Part shown: positions 6,987-14,097 of the stretch, piece by piece | How the letters are laid out: each line of letters opens with the position of its first letter | Position numbering within the stretch: position 1 is the first letter of the stretch | Source: JBKEAJ01 sp047974415 | GTDB taxonomy: Bacteria; Bacteroidota; Bacteroidia; Bacteroidales; Prolixibacteraceae | Direction of reading: 5' to 3' | DNA: 19,713 nucleotides | Assembly: GCA_047974415.1 (NCBI GenBank) | Contig: JBKECH010000017.1 | Span: forward strand, 1 to 19,713 | Notes under the pieces: model-generated | Seen by the model: the letters and a program-made list of their open reading frames with translations, nothing else | What the model was told of the DNA's origin: nothing | Databases searched by the model: none | Made by a program: the position numbers and the translations under genes

Positions 6987-7340
6987 TTATTGTCCAGTCG
7001 TTTTGAAAGTTATTTTTCCTCCTAAAGAACAGTTTATAAATGATCTGTCCAATAGAGCTAAATCGTCATTTACATACATGTCTTTCTTTACATCTTTCCA
7101 TTCTTGAAGACTAATGCAACTAATACATGGTTTCTGTTTTTTTGCGCAGAGACCAAAATTAAACCCATTCAGTATCGGATCTTTATCAATTGCTGAACAA
7201 AACTGTTTATCATTAAAACTCACCCCTTTCGGGATAGCCTTTAGTGGGCAAGGAAGAGTGCCGTTAGAACAAAACATCAAGGCTCCATCTACAACATACT
7301 CAAATACTCCTCCATCCTCTGGTTGAATTAATACTCCCAT
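6987..7340 (-). CDS. PAAR-like (DUF4280) spike-tip protein
   Basis: This 117-residue protein has the DUF4280/PAAR-like pattern: GALMFCSNGTLPCPL near residues 19-33, a central D-K-D-P segment with NGFNFGLC, a Cys-rich CISC loop, and a closing ALLDRSFINCSLGGKITF. Proteins of this type cap the tip of type VI secretion or related phage-tail-like injectors and recruit effectors. Many Cys residues are present, consistent with the metal-binding or Cys-rich form of the family. The next gene downstream starts 9 bases later, so this is probably the carrier of the effector at 5247-6977. No Hcp, VgrG or sheath gene is visible, so it would have to ride on machinery encoded elsewhere. The start at 7340 is supported by the conserved copy of the same start at 4039. 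Confidence 0.78.
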   Translation of the reverse strand: MGVLIQPEDGGVFEYVVDGALMFCSNGTLPCPLKAIPKGVSFNDKQFCSAIDKDPILNGFNFGLCAKKQKPCISCISLQEWKDVKKDMYVNDDLALLDRSFINCSLGGKITFKTTGQ

Positions 7341-7386
7341 AGTTAATATATCAATTTAGTTTACACTGTCAAATATACATAAAAAT
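7324..7386. repeat. Duplicated PAAR start/promoter region (partner of 4024-4086)
   Basis: This 62-63 bp segment is nearly identical to 4024-4086. The two copies diverge right after the shared ACATAAAAATAA, which marks the outer boundary of the duplicated unit. Confidence 0.85.
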
Positions 7387-7400
7387 AAGACACTCTCAAT
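7370..7400 (-). promoter_or_regulatory. Probable promoter of the PAAR-toxin-immunity operon
   Basis: Read on the minus strand, TATATTTG (plus-strand 7370-7377) fits the Bacteroides -7 box TAnnTTTG and lies about 30 bases before the ATG at 7340. The upstream -33 element is weak: ATTG at 7397-7400, 19 bases away, against the consensus TTTG. The box is conserved in the copy at 4071-4078, where the downstream gene was cut by the IS. Confidence 0.5.
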
Positions 7401-7562
7401 ATCATTTAAATTATTTAAGTTATCTTGGATAATCTCGTTTAACTAATGTAAACTTTTCAATCTATTATTGACCCTTTTAGTTCTAGATTCATATCTTACG
7501 TATCTTGTCGCTTCATCACTTAGCGCTACATAACCTAGGAATCTCATGAACAGCACTCTACC
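7401..7562. other. AT-rich spacer between the cargo promoter and the integrase gene
   Basis: I see no gene, strong hairpin or repeat in this stretch. It lies between the start of the cargo operon and the 3' end of the integrase gene, and may be residual sequence at the right boundary of the exchanged module. Confidence 0.4.
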
Positions 7563-8789
7563 TCACCCCACAAACACATCTTCAATCCCCTTAATCCTAC
7601 TCGCCAATCCCTCCATATCATTACTGATTTTGCTATTGGTAATCCGAGCATAGATTTGAGTAGTTGTAATATTCGTATGGCCCAACATTTTTGATACTGT
7701 TTCTATCGGAACACCTTGCGACAGGCAGACTGTGGTTGCAAACGAGTGCCGACTTAAATGGAAGGTCAGATTCTTATTGATACCACATACATCTGCGATT
7801 TCTTTGAGGTATGAATTAAGCCTTTGATTGCTCATTATTGGCAACAGCATATCATCTTCGCATCGGTCTTTATATTTCTCTATAATCTTCAAAGGAATAG
7901 GAAGCAAGGGAACATTTACAGCAACGTCTGTTTTCTGGCGCTTTGTCATTATCCACAACTTGCCATCGAATGATTTTGAGATGTGTTCTGCTCTCAGGTT
8001 CTTCAAATCGACATAAGCAAGCCCTGTGAAACACGAGAATATGAAAATATCTCGTACGTGTTCCAATCGCTTAATGGAAAACTCCTTTTTGAGCATTATT
8101 CCTAACTCCTCTTCTGTCAGATACCCTCTATCAACTTTCTTAAAACGTATCTTGTAGTTCGCAAAAGGGTCGGTTGCAATCCAATCATTATTCTTTGCCA
8201 TTGTTATTATCCTTTTGAGGCGTTGCATATACTTTGCAAGTGTATTCTCACTACACTCACAATCGGCGCGTAAGTAAGATTCAAAGTCTGTAATAAACTT
8301 CAACTTTATATCGTTGAGTGATATATCAAATATTCCATATTCTTGTTTCATAAAGGCTTCTAGGCGGTCGCAAGCTCTAACATACTTCTGTAATGTTGCT
8401 TTTGTATTACTGATGCCGACGAGCTTCTCAAAGTCTTTATTGTGTATTCTGAACACTTCGAGTAGCTTCTTGCCTTTAGTGCCACATCCTAAGAATGTGT
8501 TTTTTATATTTTCTACAGTAATGTCTTCATTCCTGTTGAGCAAATCATAATAGGTGTTCCTAATTGCAAGTCTTACCTCCTCAATAGTACTGTTTATGCC
8601 GATAGCCGTGTGTGTTCTGCCTTTTATAGATGATGTCTTTGTATCCCAAAGGTCGGGAATGATTTCAATCTTAGAACTAAATGCACACTTCTCGCCATTT
8701 AGCGTAATGCGCACCATAATGGTAGATTTTCCATTCTTGTTGATGTGATTTTTTCTCAGGTAAAAGAGAATTTTGAAAGTACTGCTCAT
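7563..8789 (-). CDS. int: Tyrosine recombinase / integrase, Bacteroides mobile-element type
   Basis: This 408-residue integrase should integrate and excise the element. It has an N-terminal arm-binding region, a SAM-like core-binding domain at about 105-195, and a C-terminal catalytic domain from about 215. In the catalytic part I see HLSRHSFAT (second His-x-x-Arg box), LGHTNITTTQIYA (box-II His and nucleophile Tyr near 383-395), and FSCFTGLAYVDL where the first catalytic Arg normally lies. As in IntDOT-like enzymes of Bacteroides, the position after GL is not Arg. The gene is transcribed away from the tRNA-Asn gene and lies about 300 bases from that tRNA's 3' end, the usual position of an integrase beside its attachment site. 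No excisionase gene is visible in the window. Confidence 0.9.
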   Translation of the reverse strand: MSSTFKILFYLRKNHINKNGKSTIMVRITLNGEKCAFSSKIEIIPDLWDTKTSSIKGRTHTAIGINSTIEEVRLAIRNTYYDLLNRNEDITVENIKNTFLGCGTKGKKLLEVFRIHNKDFEKLVGISNTKATLQKYVRACDRLEAFMKQEYGIFDISLNDIKLKFITDFESYLRADCECSENTLAKYMQRLKRIITMAKNNDWIATDPFANYKIRFKKVDRGYLTEEELGIMLKKEFSIKRLEHVRDIFIFSCFTGLAYVDLKNLRAEHISKSFDGKLWIMTKRQKTDVAVNVPLLPIPLKIIEKYKDRCEDDMLLPIMSNQRLNSYLKEIADVCGINKNLTFHLSRHSFATTVCLSQGVPIETVSKMLGHTNITTTQIYARITNSKISNDMEGLASRIKGIEDVFVG

Positions 8790-8833
8790 AACTGTTTTCT
8801 TTTTGACCTTGTAACTCGTATAAAACTATGCTA

Positions 8834-8864
8834 CAAAGGTCTGATTAATAAATAAGAAAACAAC
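8834..8864 (-). promoter_or_regulatory. Weak candidate promoter for the integrase
   Basis: On the minus strand GACCTTTG (8834-8841) is one base off the TAnnTTTG box, with GTTG (8861-8864) 19 bases upstream in place of TTTG. It would leave a leader of about 40 bases before the ATG at 8789. The match is imperfect on both boxes. Confidence 0.3.
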
Positions 8865-8912
8865 GACTTGTGCTAGGACAATATGCGACAGTTCAGGGAC
8901 TTATGTGGACTA

Positions 8913-8958
8913 AAGTTACACGGAATATCAGTAAATTTCGTGTAACTTATTTGTAACT
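8913..8958. promoter_or_regulatory. Inverted repeat between integrase and tRNA, possible recombinase or regulator binding site
   Basis: AAGTTACACG (8913-8922) and CGTGTAACTT (8939-8948) are perfect 10-bp inverted arms, 16 bases apart. A third half-site TTGTAACT follows at about 8950-8957. Repeats of this size between an integrase gene and its attachment site are the usual form of arm-type integrase sites, but an autorepressor operator is equally possible. The rest of 8790-9014 shows no gene. Confidence 0.45.
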
Positions 8959-9014
8959 CTACACTGTCCAAAATTGACTTCATTCTGACCATCTTCAAAT
9001 CCTCGAATAAACAA

Positions 9015-9048
9015 AAAGTCCCGTAAAACCTAAGTTCTACGGGACTTT
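9015..9048 (-). terminator. Intrinsic terminator downstream of tRNA-Asn
   Basis: AAAGTCCCGTA (9015-9025) pairs perfectly with TACGGGACTTT (9038-9048), giving an 11-bp stem and a 12-base loop. On the minus strand the stem is followed by a short T-rich run (TTTTTGTTT). It lies about 35 bases past the 3' end of the tRNA, so it fits a tRNA terminator. Because the palindrome is symmetric it could also stop transcription entering from the other side. Confidence 0.75.
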
Positions 9049-9083
9049 GACTGCTCTTGACTGGATTTGACTCTCAGTTTTCG

Positions 9084-9157
9084 CTCCCCAAGTAGGACTT
9101 GAACCTACGACCTACGGATTAACAGTCCGCCGCTCTAACCAACTGAGCTATTGGGGA
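9084..9157 (-). tRNA. tRNA-Asn (anticodon GTT)
   Basis: This is a complete 74-base cloverleaf on the minus strand. The acceptor arm TCCCCAA pairs with TTGGGGA, followed by discriminator G. The D arm reads AGCTCAGTTGGTTAGAGC, the anticodon arm has CTGTTAA in the loop with GTT as anticodon, and the T arm contains GGTTCAAGTCC. CCA is not encoded. The 3' end faces the integrase gene, making it the likely chromosomal attachment site for the element on the left. The gene remains intact after integration, as is usual when the element restores the tRNA 3' end. Confidence 0.96.
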
Positions 9158-9186
9158 ATTATTTTGCTGTTCTCTTAACAACGATG

Positions 9187-9217
9187 CAAATGTAATGCTT
9201 TTTTAATTGCCTCCAAA
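9187..9217 (-). promoter_or_regulatory. Promoter of tRNA-Asn
   Basis: On the minus strand TTTG (9214-9217), a 19-base spacer and TACATTTG (9187-9194) match the Bacteroides housekeeping promoter TTTG-N19-TAnnTTTG exactly. The predicted start lies about 20 bases before the tRNA. This also supports the Bacteroidota assignment. Confidence 0.75.
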
Positions 9218-9259
9218 AAAAATACAAGAAAAAGTGATTTTTCTAATGTTTTTTTTGAA

Positions 9260-10030
9260 CTAGCCACGGATAATACCTCGCTCCGAGTTCTTCACAAAAG
9301 CCAGCACCTCGTCGCGTTCAGCACTTGCTGGCACTTCTGCTTCAATGAGTTCTATTGCTTGAGTAGTGTTTAAGTCTTTTTGGTAGATGTAGCGATAGAT
9401 GTCTTGAATCTCGTGAATTTTCTCATTAGAGAACCCCCTACGACGCAAGCCGATGGAGTTAACACCAGCAAAAGACAGGGGCTCTCTACCAGCTTTGGTG
9501 TATGGCGGAACATCTTTGCGCACTAGGGAGCCTCCTGAAATCATGGCATGCTTGCCAATGCGCACAAACTGATGGACAGCTGTGGTGCCCCCCAAGATGG
9601 CCCAATCTTCCACTACCACTTCTCCAGCCAGCTGCGTGCTATTCACCAAAATCACATGATTTCCTACGGTGCAGTCGTGAGCCACGTGCGCATAGGCCAT
9701 GATGAGGCAATCGTTTCCGATAGTTGTTTTGTTTTTTGCAGAAGTACCCTTGTTGATGGTTACACACTCCCGAATAGTCGTATTGTCACCAATCTCAACA
9801 GTTGTATATTCTCCTTGGTATTTCAAATCTTGTGGAGAAGCACCGATGACTGCTCCGGGATATATGTGACAGTTTTTGCCAATTCTCACGCCAGACATAA
9901 TGGTTACATTAGGTCCGATATGACAGCCTTCATCAATTTCAACATCCTTATCGATAGTTGTAAATGGTTCAACAACTACACTTTCAGCGAGCTTTGCCTC
10001 TGGATGTATATGAGTTAATGGGTGTTTCAT
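9260..10030 (-). CDS. lpxA: UDP-N-acetylglucosamine acyltransferase (LpxA)
   Basis: LpxA performs the first step of lipid A synthesis in the cytoplasm, moving a 3-hydroxyacyl chain from acyl carrier protein to UDP-GlcNAc. The 256-residue protein is of normal family length. It has left-handed beta-helix hexapeptide repeats through residues 10-190 and the catalytic motif AHVAHDC with His118 in the position of the known active-site His. A helical C-terminal part contains the conserved LRRRGFS and ends in the family's RGIIRG. It is the last gene of the lpxD / lpxC-fabZ / lpxA run and starts 20 bases after lpxC-fabZ. No strong terminator hairpin is visible between its stop and the tRNA promoter. 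Confidence 0.97.
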   Translation of the reverse strand: MKHPLTHIHPEAKLAESVVVEPFTTIDKDVEIDEGCHIGPNVTIMSGVRIGKNCHIYPGAVIGASPQDLKYQGEYTTVEIGDNTTIRECVTINKGTSAKNKTTIGNDCLIMAYAHVAHDCTVGNHVILVNSTQLAGEVVVEDWAILGGTTAVHQFVRIGKHAMISGGSLVRKDVPPYTKAGREPLSFAGVNSIGLRRRGFSNEKIHEIQDIYRYIYQKDLNTTQAIELIEAEVPASAERDEVLAFVKNSERGIIRG

Positions 10031-10050
10031 ATGTTATGTCTTAATTTTAT

Positions 10051-11439
10051 CTATTGTTTCACTATTTGAGCCATAAATTCGCCCTCACAAACCAAGGTGT
10101 CACCCACATAGCAGAAGCCCACCATGTTTGCTATTCCTCTACGAATAGGCGAAGTAAGCATTAATTTAAATACGAGTGTGTCTCCAGGCACTACTTTGTG
10201 TCTAAATCTAACATTATCTACTTTTATGAAGTAGGTGGAATAGTTACCTTCTAAATCATTGAGCACATATAAACCACCACATTGAGCCATAGCTTCAATG
10301 AGCAAAACACCAGGCATGACAGGCTCTTCGGGGAAGTGGCCGATAAAAAAGGGCTCATTGCCTGTTACATTTTTCACCCCCACAATATGTTTATCTGTAA
10401 TCTCCATCACCTTATCTACAAGTAGAAAAGGATAGCGATGAGGAAGCTTTTCTTTGATGGCATTGATGTCTAAGAGCGGCTTGGCATTGAAGTCATAAGT
10501 AGGTGTGTTCTTCCTCTTTTCTGCCAAATAGGCTTTGCGGATAAGTTTGGCTAAGTTGGTATTTACGCCATGCCCTGGTTTGGTGGCGATGACTTTTCCT
10601 TTTAAGCGCACTCCTGCAAGTGTTAGGTCGCCAATCACATCAAGCAGCTTATGTCGAGCGCACTCGTTGCTGAATTGCAAGTCGAGGTTGTTTAAAATGC
10701 CCGACTCGTGCACTTTTATTTCTCCTTTGTGGTTGAATAATTTGGCGATATGTTGCAGCTCGTCGGCCGACATCTCTTTATCCATAATGACGATGGCATT
10801 GTCTAAATCGCCGCCTTTCACTAGGTTATGTTGCAACAGAAACTCTAATTCTCGCACAAAGACAAATGTTCGGCAAGAGGCTATCTCTGTTTTAAAATCA
10901 CGCAGCGAGTCGAGCGAGGCAAACTGGTTATTCAGCACGCTAGAGTCGAATGAAATTAAGCTGTTTATACTGTAGTCTTCATCGGGGAGAATCATGATTT
11001 CGGCACCAGTGTCAGTATCTTTATAGCTGATTTTTTTGGTGATGGTGAAATATTCTCGTTCGGCATTTTGCTCTACCACTCCTGCTTTTTCTATGCCCGC
11101 TACAAAAACTTTCGAGCTACCATCGGCGATGGGCATCTCTTGGTTGTCGATTTCAATCAGCACATTGTCGAGGTCCATGCCCGTGAGTGCCGCCAAGGCA
11201 TGCTCGATGGTGCTTAGGCGCATATCATCTTTAATCAGCACAGTGCCTCGAGCGGTATCGCCAACCAGCAGCGCATCGGCTTCTATAATAGGGTGTCCTT
11301 CGATGTCGGTGCGCTTAAATTTGAAACCGTGATTTTCGGGAGCTGGCTTGAATGTAGCTTTTACCGTGCAGTTTGTATGTAGCCCTACTCCAGTAATCGT
11401 AAATTCTTGGGCTAAGGTCTTTTGTCTTTGAATAGTCAT
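10051..11439 (-). CDS. lpxC/fabZ: Bifunctional LpxC-FabZ: UDP-3-O-acyl-GlcNAc deacetylase / 3-hydroxyacyl-ACP dehydratase
   Basis: This 462-residue natural fusion combines the committed step of lipid A synthesis with a fatty-acid-cycle dehydratase, a well-known Bacteroidota arrangement. Residues 1-305 are LpxC, with the zinc site His80 (STIEHAL), His263 and Asp267 (ARHKLLDVIGD), the catalytic Glu79, and His290 in KPGHGVN. Residues about 320-462 are FabZ, with LPHRYPFLLVD, the catalytic His368 in FFIGHFP, and Glu382 in LLIEAMAQ. A short linker (about 306-322) joins them. It starts 11 bases after lpxD and is followed by lpxA, so all three early lipid A steps are co-transcribed, together with an enzyme that consumes the shared 3-hydroxyacyl-ACP substrate. 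Confidence 0.97.
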   Translation of the reverse strand: MTIQRQKTLAQEFTITGVGLHTNCTVKATFKPAPENHGFKFKRTDIEGHPIIEADALLVGDTARGTVLIKDDMRLSTIEHALAALTGMDLDNVLIEIDNQEMPIADGSSKVFVAGIEKAGVVEQNAEREYFTITKKISYKDTDTGAEIMILPDEDYSINSLISFDSSVLNNQFASLDSLRDFKTEIASCRTFVFVRELEFLLQHNLVKGGDLDNAIVIMDKEMSADELQHIAKLFNHKGEIKVHESGILNNLDLQFSNECARHKLLDVIGDLTLAGVRLKGKVIATKPGHGVNTNLAKLIRKAYLAEKRKNTPTYDFNAKPLLDINAIKEKLPHRYPFLLVDKVMEITDKHIVGVKNVTGNEPFFIGHFPEEPVMPGVLLIEAMAQCGGLYVLNDLEGNYSTYFIKVDNVRFRHKVVPGDTLVFKLMLTSPIRRGIANMVGFCYVGDTLVCEGEFMAQIVKQ

Positions 11440-11450
11440 GTAGAAATGGT

Positions 11451-12491
11451 TCAGCCTAACTTTTCTTTTAGGATATTTAATTCTTTCTCTAGTTGGTCTA
11501 CCGTGGCTTTTAGCTCGGGCAATCTGCGCTGAACAACATATCCGCGCGCAGCCTTTTTGTGTTCTATGGCTGGTGTCCCCATGATGGTTTGCCCATCTTT
11601 CACGTGATTACTCACCGAGGAAGCTCCAGCTATTTTTACTTCATTGCCAATAGTGATATGCCCTGAAATCATTACGCCGCCGCCAATCACACATCGGCTG
11701 CCCACTTTGGAAGAGCCCGCCACTGCAGTAAGTGCGGCTATCACGGTGTGTTCGCCAATTTCGCAATTGTGTGCAATTTGGATGAGGTTGTCGAGCTTCA
11801 CCCCTTTGCGGATGATAGTGGCTCCCATCGTGGCACAGTCTATAGTAGTGTTGGCACCTATTTCCGCTTCATCTTCTATAATGACATGACCGATTTGGGC
11901 TATCTTCTTAAACGAACCCTCGGCAGTGGGGGCGAAGCCAAAGCCATCGGAGCCTAACACCGCTCCAGCATGGATAATGCAGTTTTTTCCTATTATTGTA
12001 TTGTCATAGATTTTCGCTCCAGCATAAATTAATGTACCTTCGCCAATTTTCACATTGTTGCCAATATGAACTTGTGGCAAAATTCGACAAGCGCTACCTA
12101 TAGTCGTGTTTTCTCCAATATAGCTCATGGCGCCGATGTAGCTGTTATCGCCCACTGTAGCCGATTGGCTGATAAACGAAGGCTCCTCAATGCCAAACTT
12201 GCGGGGCTTGCTTTCTTCATACATTTCAAGCAGCTGTGCCACAGCCTGGTAAGGATCAGCCACTTTAATAAGCGTGCAATTAAGCTTTTCTGCTGGAGTA
12301 AAATCGGCACTTACCAAAACAATCGATGCTTTGGTGCTATAGATGTATTTCTCGTACTTCATATTAGAAAGAAAGGCTAGTGTGCCTGGTTTTCCTTCTT
12401 CTATTTTCGAGACATTATGAACGCTAATATTCTCATCGCCAACCACTGTTCCGCCGAGAAGCTTAGCAATATTTATTGCTTTAAATTCCAT
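11451..12491 (-). CDS. lpxD: UDP-3-O-(3-hydroxyacyl)glucosamine N-acyltransferase (LpxD)
   Basis: LpxD adds the N-linked 3-hydroxyacyl chain in the third step of lipid A synthesis. The 346-residue protein has the N-terminal uridine-binding domain (KIEEGKPGTLAFLSN at about 29-43). This is followed by a long hexapeptide-repeat beta helix (about 105-320) with the catalytic His241 in LIQIAHNCEIG. A C-terminal helix (about 325-346, ELKATVDQLEKELNILKEKLG) may form the trimer coiled coil. It is preceded by a 93-base gap that carries a good promoter, so it can be transcribed separately from the ATP synthase and HD genes upstream. Confidence 0.96.
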   Translation of the reverse strand: MEFKAINIAKLLGGTVVGDENISVHNVSKIEEGKPGTLAFLSNMKYEKYIYSTKASIVLVSADFTPAEKLNCTLIKVADPYQAVAQLLEMYEESKPRKFGIEEPSFISQSATVGDNSYIGAMSYIGENTTIGSACRILPQVHIGNNVKIGEGTLIYAGAKIYDNTIIGKNCIIHAGAVLGSDGFGFAPTAEGSFKKIAQIGHVIIEDEAEIGANTTIDCATMGATIIRKGVKLDNLIQIAHNCEIGEHTVIAALTAVAGSSKVGSRCVIGGGVMISGHITIGNEVKIAGASSVSNHVKDGQTIMGTPAIEHKKAARGYVVQRRLPELKATVDQLEKELNILKEKLG

Positions 12492-12513
12492 GTTGTTTTA
12501 ATTGGAGCGGGGG

Positions 12514-12544
12514 CAAAGTTACAAAAAATCACGAGAATAGGAAA
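12514..12544 (-). promoter_or_regulatory. Probable internal promoter for lpxD-lpxC/fabZ-lpxA
   Basis: On the minus strand TTTC (12541-12544), 19 bases and TAACTTTG (12514-12521) fit the Bacteroides consensus with one mismatch. The predicted start lies roughly 15-20 bases before the lpxD ATG. It sits in the only sizeable gap of the run from atpD to lpxA. Confidence 0.6.
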
Positions 12545-12584
12545 TTATCTCTCGGCAATCCTTATTGTAGGAGAAAGAATTAGT

Positions 12585-13835
12585 CTATTCGTAACTTGCA
12601 AAACAAATCACTTGCTTCCTCACCACCTGCGAAAGATTGCTTAGGCTAATATCTGAAGCTCTGCTAAACTCTTTCACCTCACCACTTTTCATCAATATGC
12701 TTATATTGTCATCATTAGCAATATAAGCTTTGTTTGTAAATTCTCGTTCAATGACGAAATATCCTAATTCGTTTTCGTCTACACCATACTGCTTTTTAAT
12801 ATGTTCTTTTATTTCACTCAACCAACTTGCCGAAACAGGCGCACTGTGCATCTGCACCTTGTAGAGCTTGCGATTTACAATGCATCTCGATAGGTGCGAC
12901 AAGATGTAATCGGGGTGAAACTGCCACTGCTTGATAGAGGCTAAAATGTCATCGTCTTCTATGCTTGCAAAGACATCAAGCAAATGTCGCTCCATAAATT
13001 TATCTTTCTGCATGAAGTTAGCTAATGATATCTTGTTATATAGAAAGATTTCTAAACTGGGCGTAGCAAAAAGTTTTTCGCCAGCCAATGCCAGCTCCTT
13101 GGCTCTCTTCAGCACTTTTTCTAAGAGTATTTCGGCTGAAAGCACCGTTTTGTGTAGATAGACCTGCCAGTACATCAATCGACGAGAGATTAAAAACTTC
13201 TCGATAGAATAGATGGCTTTCTCCTCGATAACCAACTGATTATCTTTCACATTCATCATCTTAATGATGCGATCGGCACTAATGGTGCCTTCAGCCACGC
13301 CCGAGTAGAAGCTGTCGCGAGCTAGGTAGTCGAGGCGGTCTACATCTAGCTGACTAGACACCAACTGATGCAGAAAGTGCTTGTGATATTCGCCTTTAAA
13401 TATGGCAATGGCCATTGCTAGTCGACCGCCAAACTGAAGGTTCATTTCCTCCATCAGAAGCAGCGACATTTCTTCGTGCACCAAGCCATCTACAATGGCA
13501 TATTCTAGTGCATGAGAAAACGCACCATGTCCTACATCATGCAGCAAGATGGCTGCCTTCACCGCTTCGGCTTCGTCGGCGGTGATTTTCACTCCTTTGT
13601 CTTTGAGCGAAGCTATGGCCGACTGCATGAGAAAGGTTGCTCCAAGGACATGCTCAAAGCGAGTGTGATTGGCTCCTGGGTAGACTAAGCAGGACAAGCC
13701 CAGCTGCTTAATTCGGCGCAGCCGCTGAAAATAAGGATGCTCCATCAAGTCGAATAGCAAATCCGATTGCAAGGAGTTGAACCCAAGCACTGGGTCGTTG
13801 ATGGTCTTTCGTTTATTCTGAATCTTGCGCTGCAT
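12585..13835 (-). CDS. HD-superfamily phosphohydrolase
   Basis: This 416-residue metal-dependent phosphohydrolase belongs to the HD family related to dNTP triphosphohydrolases. Visible ligands are His62 (RFEHVLG), His99-Asp100 (LLHDVGHGAFSH) and an Asp in the conserved QLDVDRLDYLARDSFYSG (about 162-179). A helical C-terminal region follows. The natural substrate is unknown; a nucleotide is the usual guess. In Bacteroidota this gene commonly precedes lpxD, as here. It begins 9 bases after atpC, so it is likely translated from the ATP synthase transcript. Nothing suggests a defence role. Confidence 0.88.
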   Translation of the reverse strand: MQRKIQNKRKTINDPVLGFNSLQSDLLFDLMEHPYFQRLRRIKQLGLSCLVYPGANHTRFEHVLGATFLMQSAIASLKDKGVKITADEAEAVKAAILLHDVGHGAFSHALEYAIVDGLVHEEMSLLLMEEMNLQFGGRLAMAIAIFKGEYHKHFLHQLVSSQLDVDRLDYLARDSFYSGVAEGTISADRIIKMMNVKDNQLVIEEKAIYSIEKFLISRRLMYWQVYLHKTVLSAEILLEKVLKRAKELALAGEKLFATPSLEIFLYNKISLANFMQKDKFMERHLLDVFASIEDDDILASIKQWQFHPDYILSHLSRCIVNRKLYKVQMHSAPVSASWLSEIKEHIKKQYGVDENELGYFVIEREFTNKAYIANDDNISILMKSGEVKEFSRASDISLSNLSQVVRKQVICFASYE

Positions 13836-13844
13836 AAGGATGAT

Positions 13845-14087
13845 TTACGCCAACTTAGCCAGAAGAATAAGCCTATTGTTTTTCACCTCGATAACCCCGC
13901 CGGCTAGTTCTACGAAACTTTCTTTGCCGCTCGCATCGATTATCCGCAACTTGCCTTCTTCGAGCGTAGAGATGATAGGGGCGTGGTTTTCCAGCACCTC
14001 AAACGAGCCGCTGGTGCCAGGCACCGTGATTGATTTCACTTCGCCTTTGAATATTTCTTTATCGGGAGTAATGATTTCTAAATACAT
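13845..14087 (-). CDS. atpC: ATP synthase epsilon subunit (F1, short form)
   Basis: This 80-residue protein has the N-terminal beta-sandwich of the epsilon subunit (LEIITPDKEIFKGEV at the start, PGTSGSFEVLENHAPIISTL in the middle). It lacks the C-terminal helical domain that inhibits ATP hydrolysis in many bacteria. Such short forms are common in Bacteroidota. It lies 10 bases after atpD, as in a standard atpDC pair, and links the F1 head to the c-ring together with gamma. The remaining atp genes are not in this window, so the ATP synthase genes are split here, unless they lie beyond the edge. Confidence 0.95.
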   Translation of the reverse strand: MYLEIITPDKEIFKGEVKSITVPGTSGSFEVLENHAPIISTLEEGKLRIIDASGKESFVELAGGVIEVKNNRLILLAKLA

Positions 14088-14097
14088 GCGATGAGGA

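Noticed and set aside
1..9083. A self-transmissible conjugative element
   Set aside because: Only mobC-like, relaxase and integrase genes are visible. There are no mating-pore or coupling-protein genes, so mobilizable is the safer reading.
9158..9259. Terminator directly after lpxA
   Set aside because: The stretch has T-runs but no stem of useful length. The clear feature there is the tRNA promoter.
9548..10018. 156-residue plus-strand open frame opposite lpxA
   Set aside because: It is antisense to a clearly conserved gene and shows no recognisable domain; likewise the long open frames opposite lpxC-fabZ, lpxD and atpD.
10051..11439. LpxC-FabZ fusion as a novel fusion enzyme
   Set aside because: This fusion is well known and widespread in Bacteroidota.
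12585..13835. HD protein as an anti-phage dNTPase
   Set aside because: It sits in a housekeeping ATP synthase/lipid A run where this gene is commonly found; nothing points to defence.
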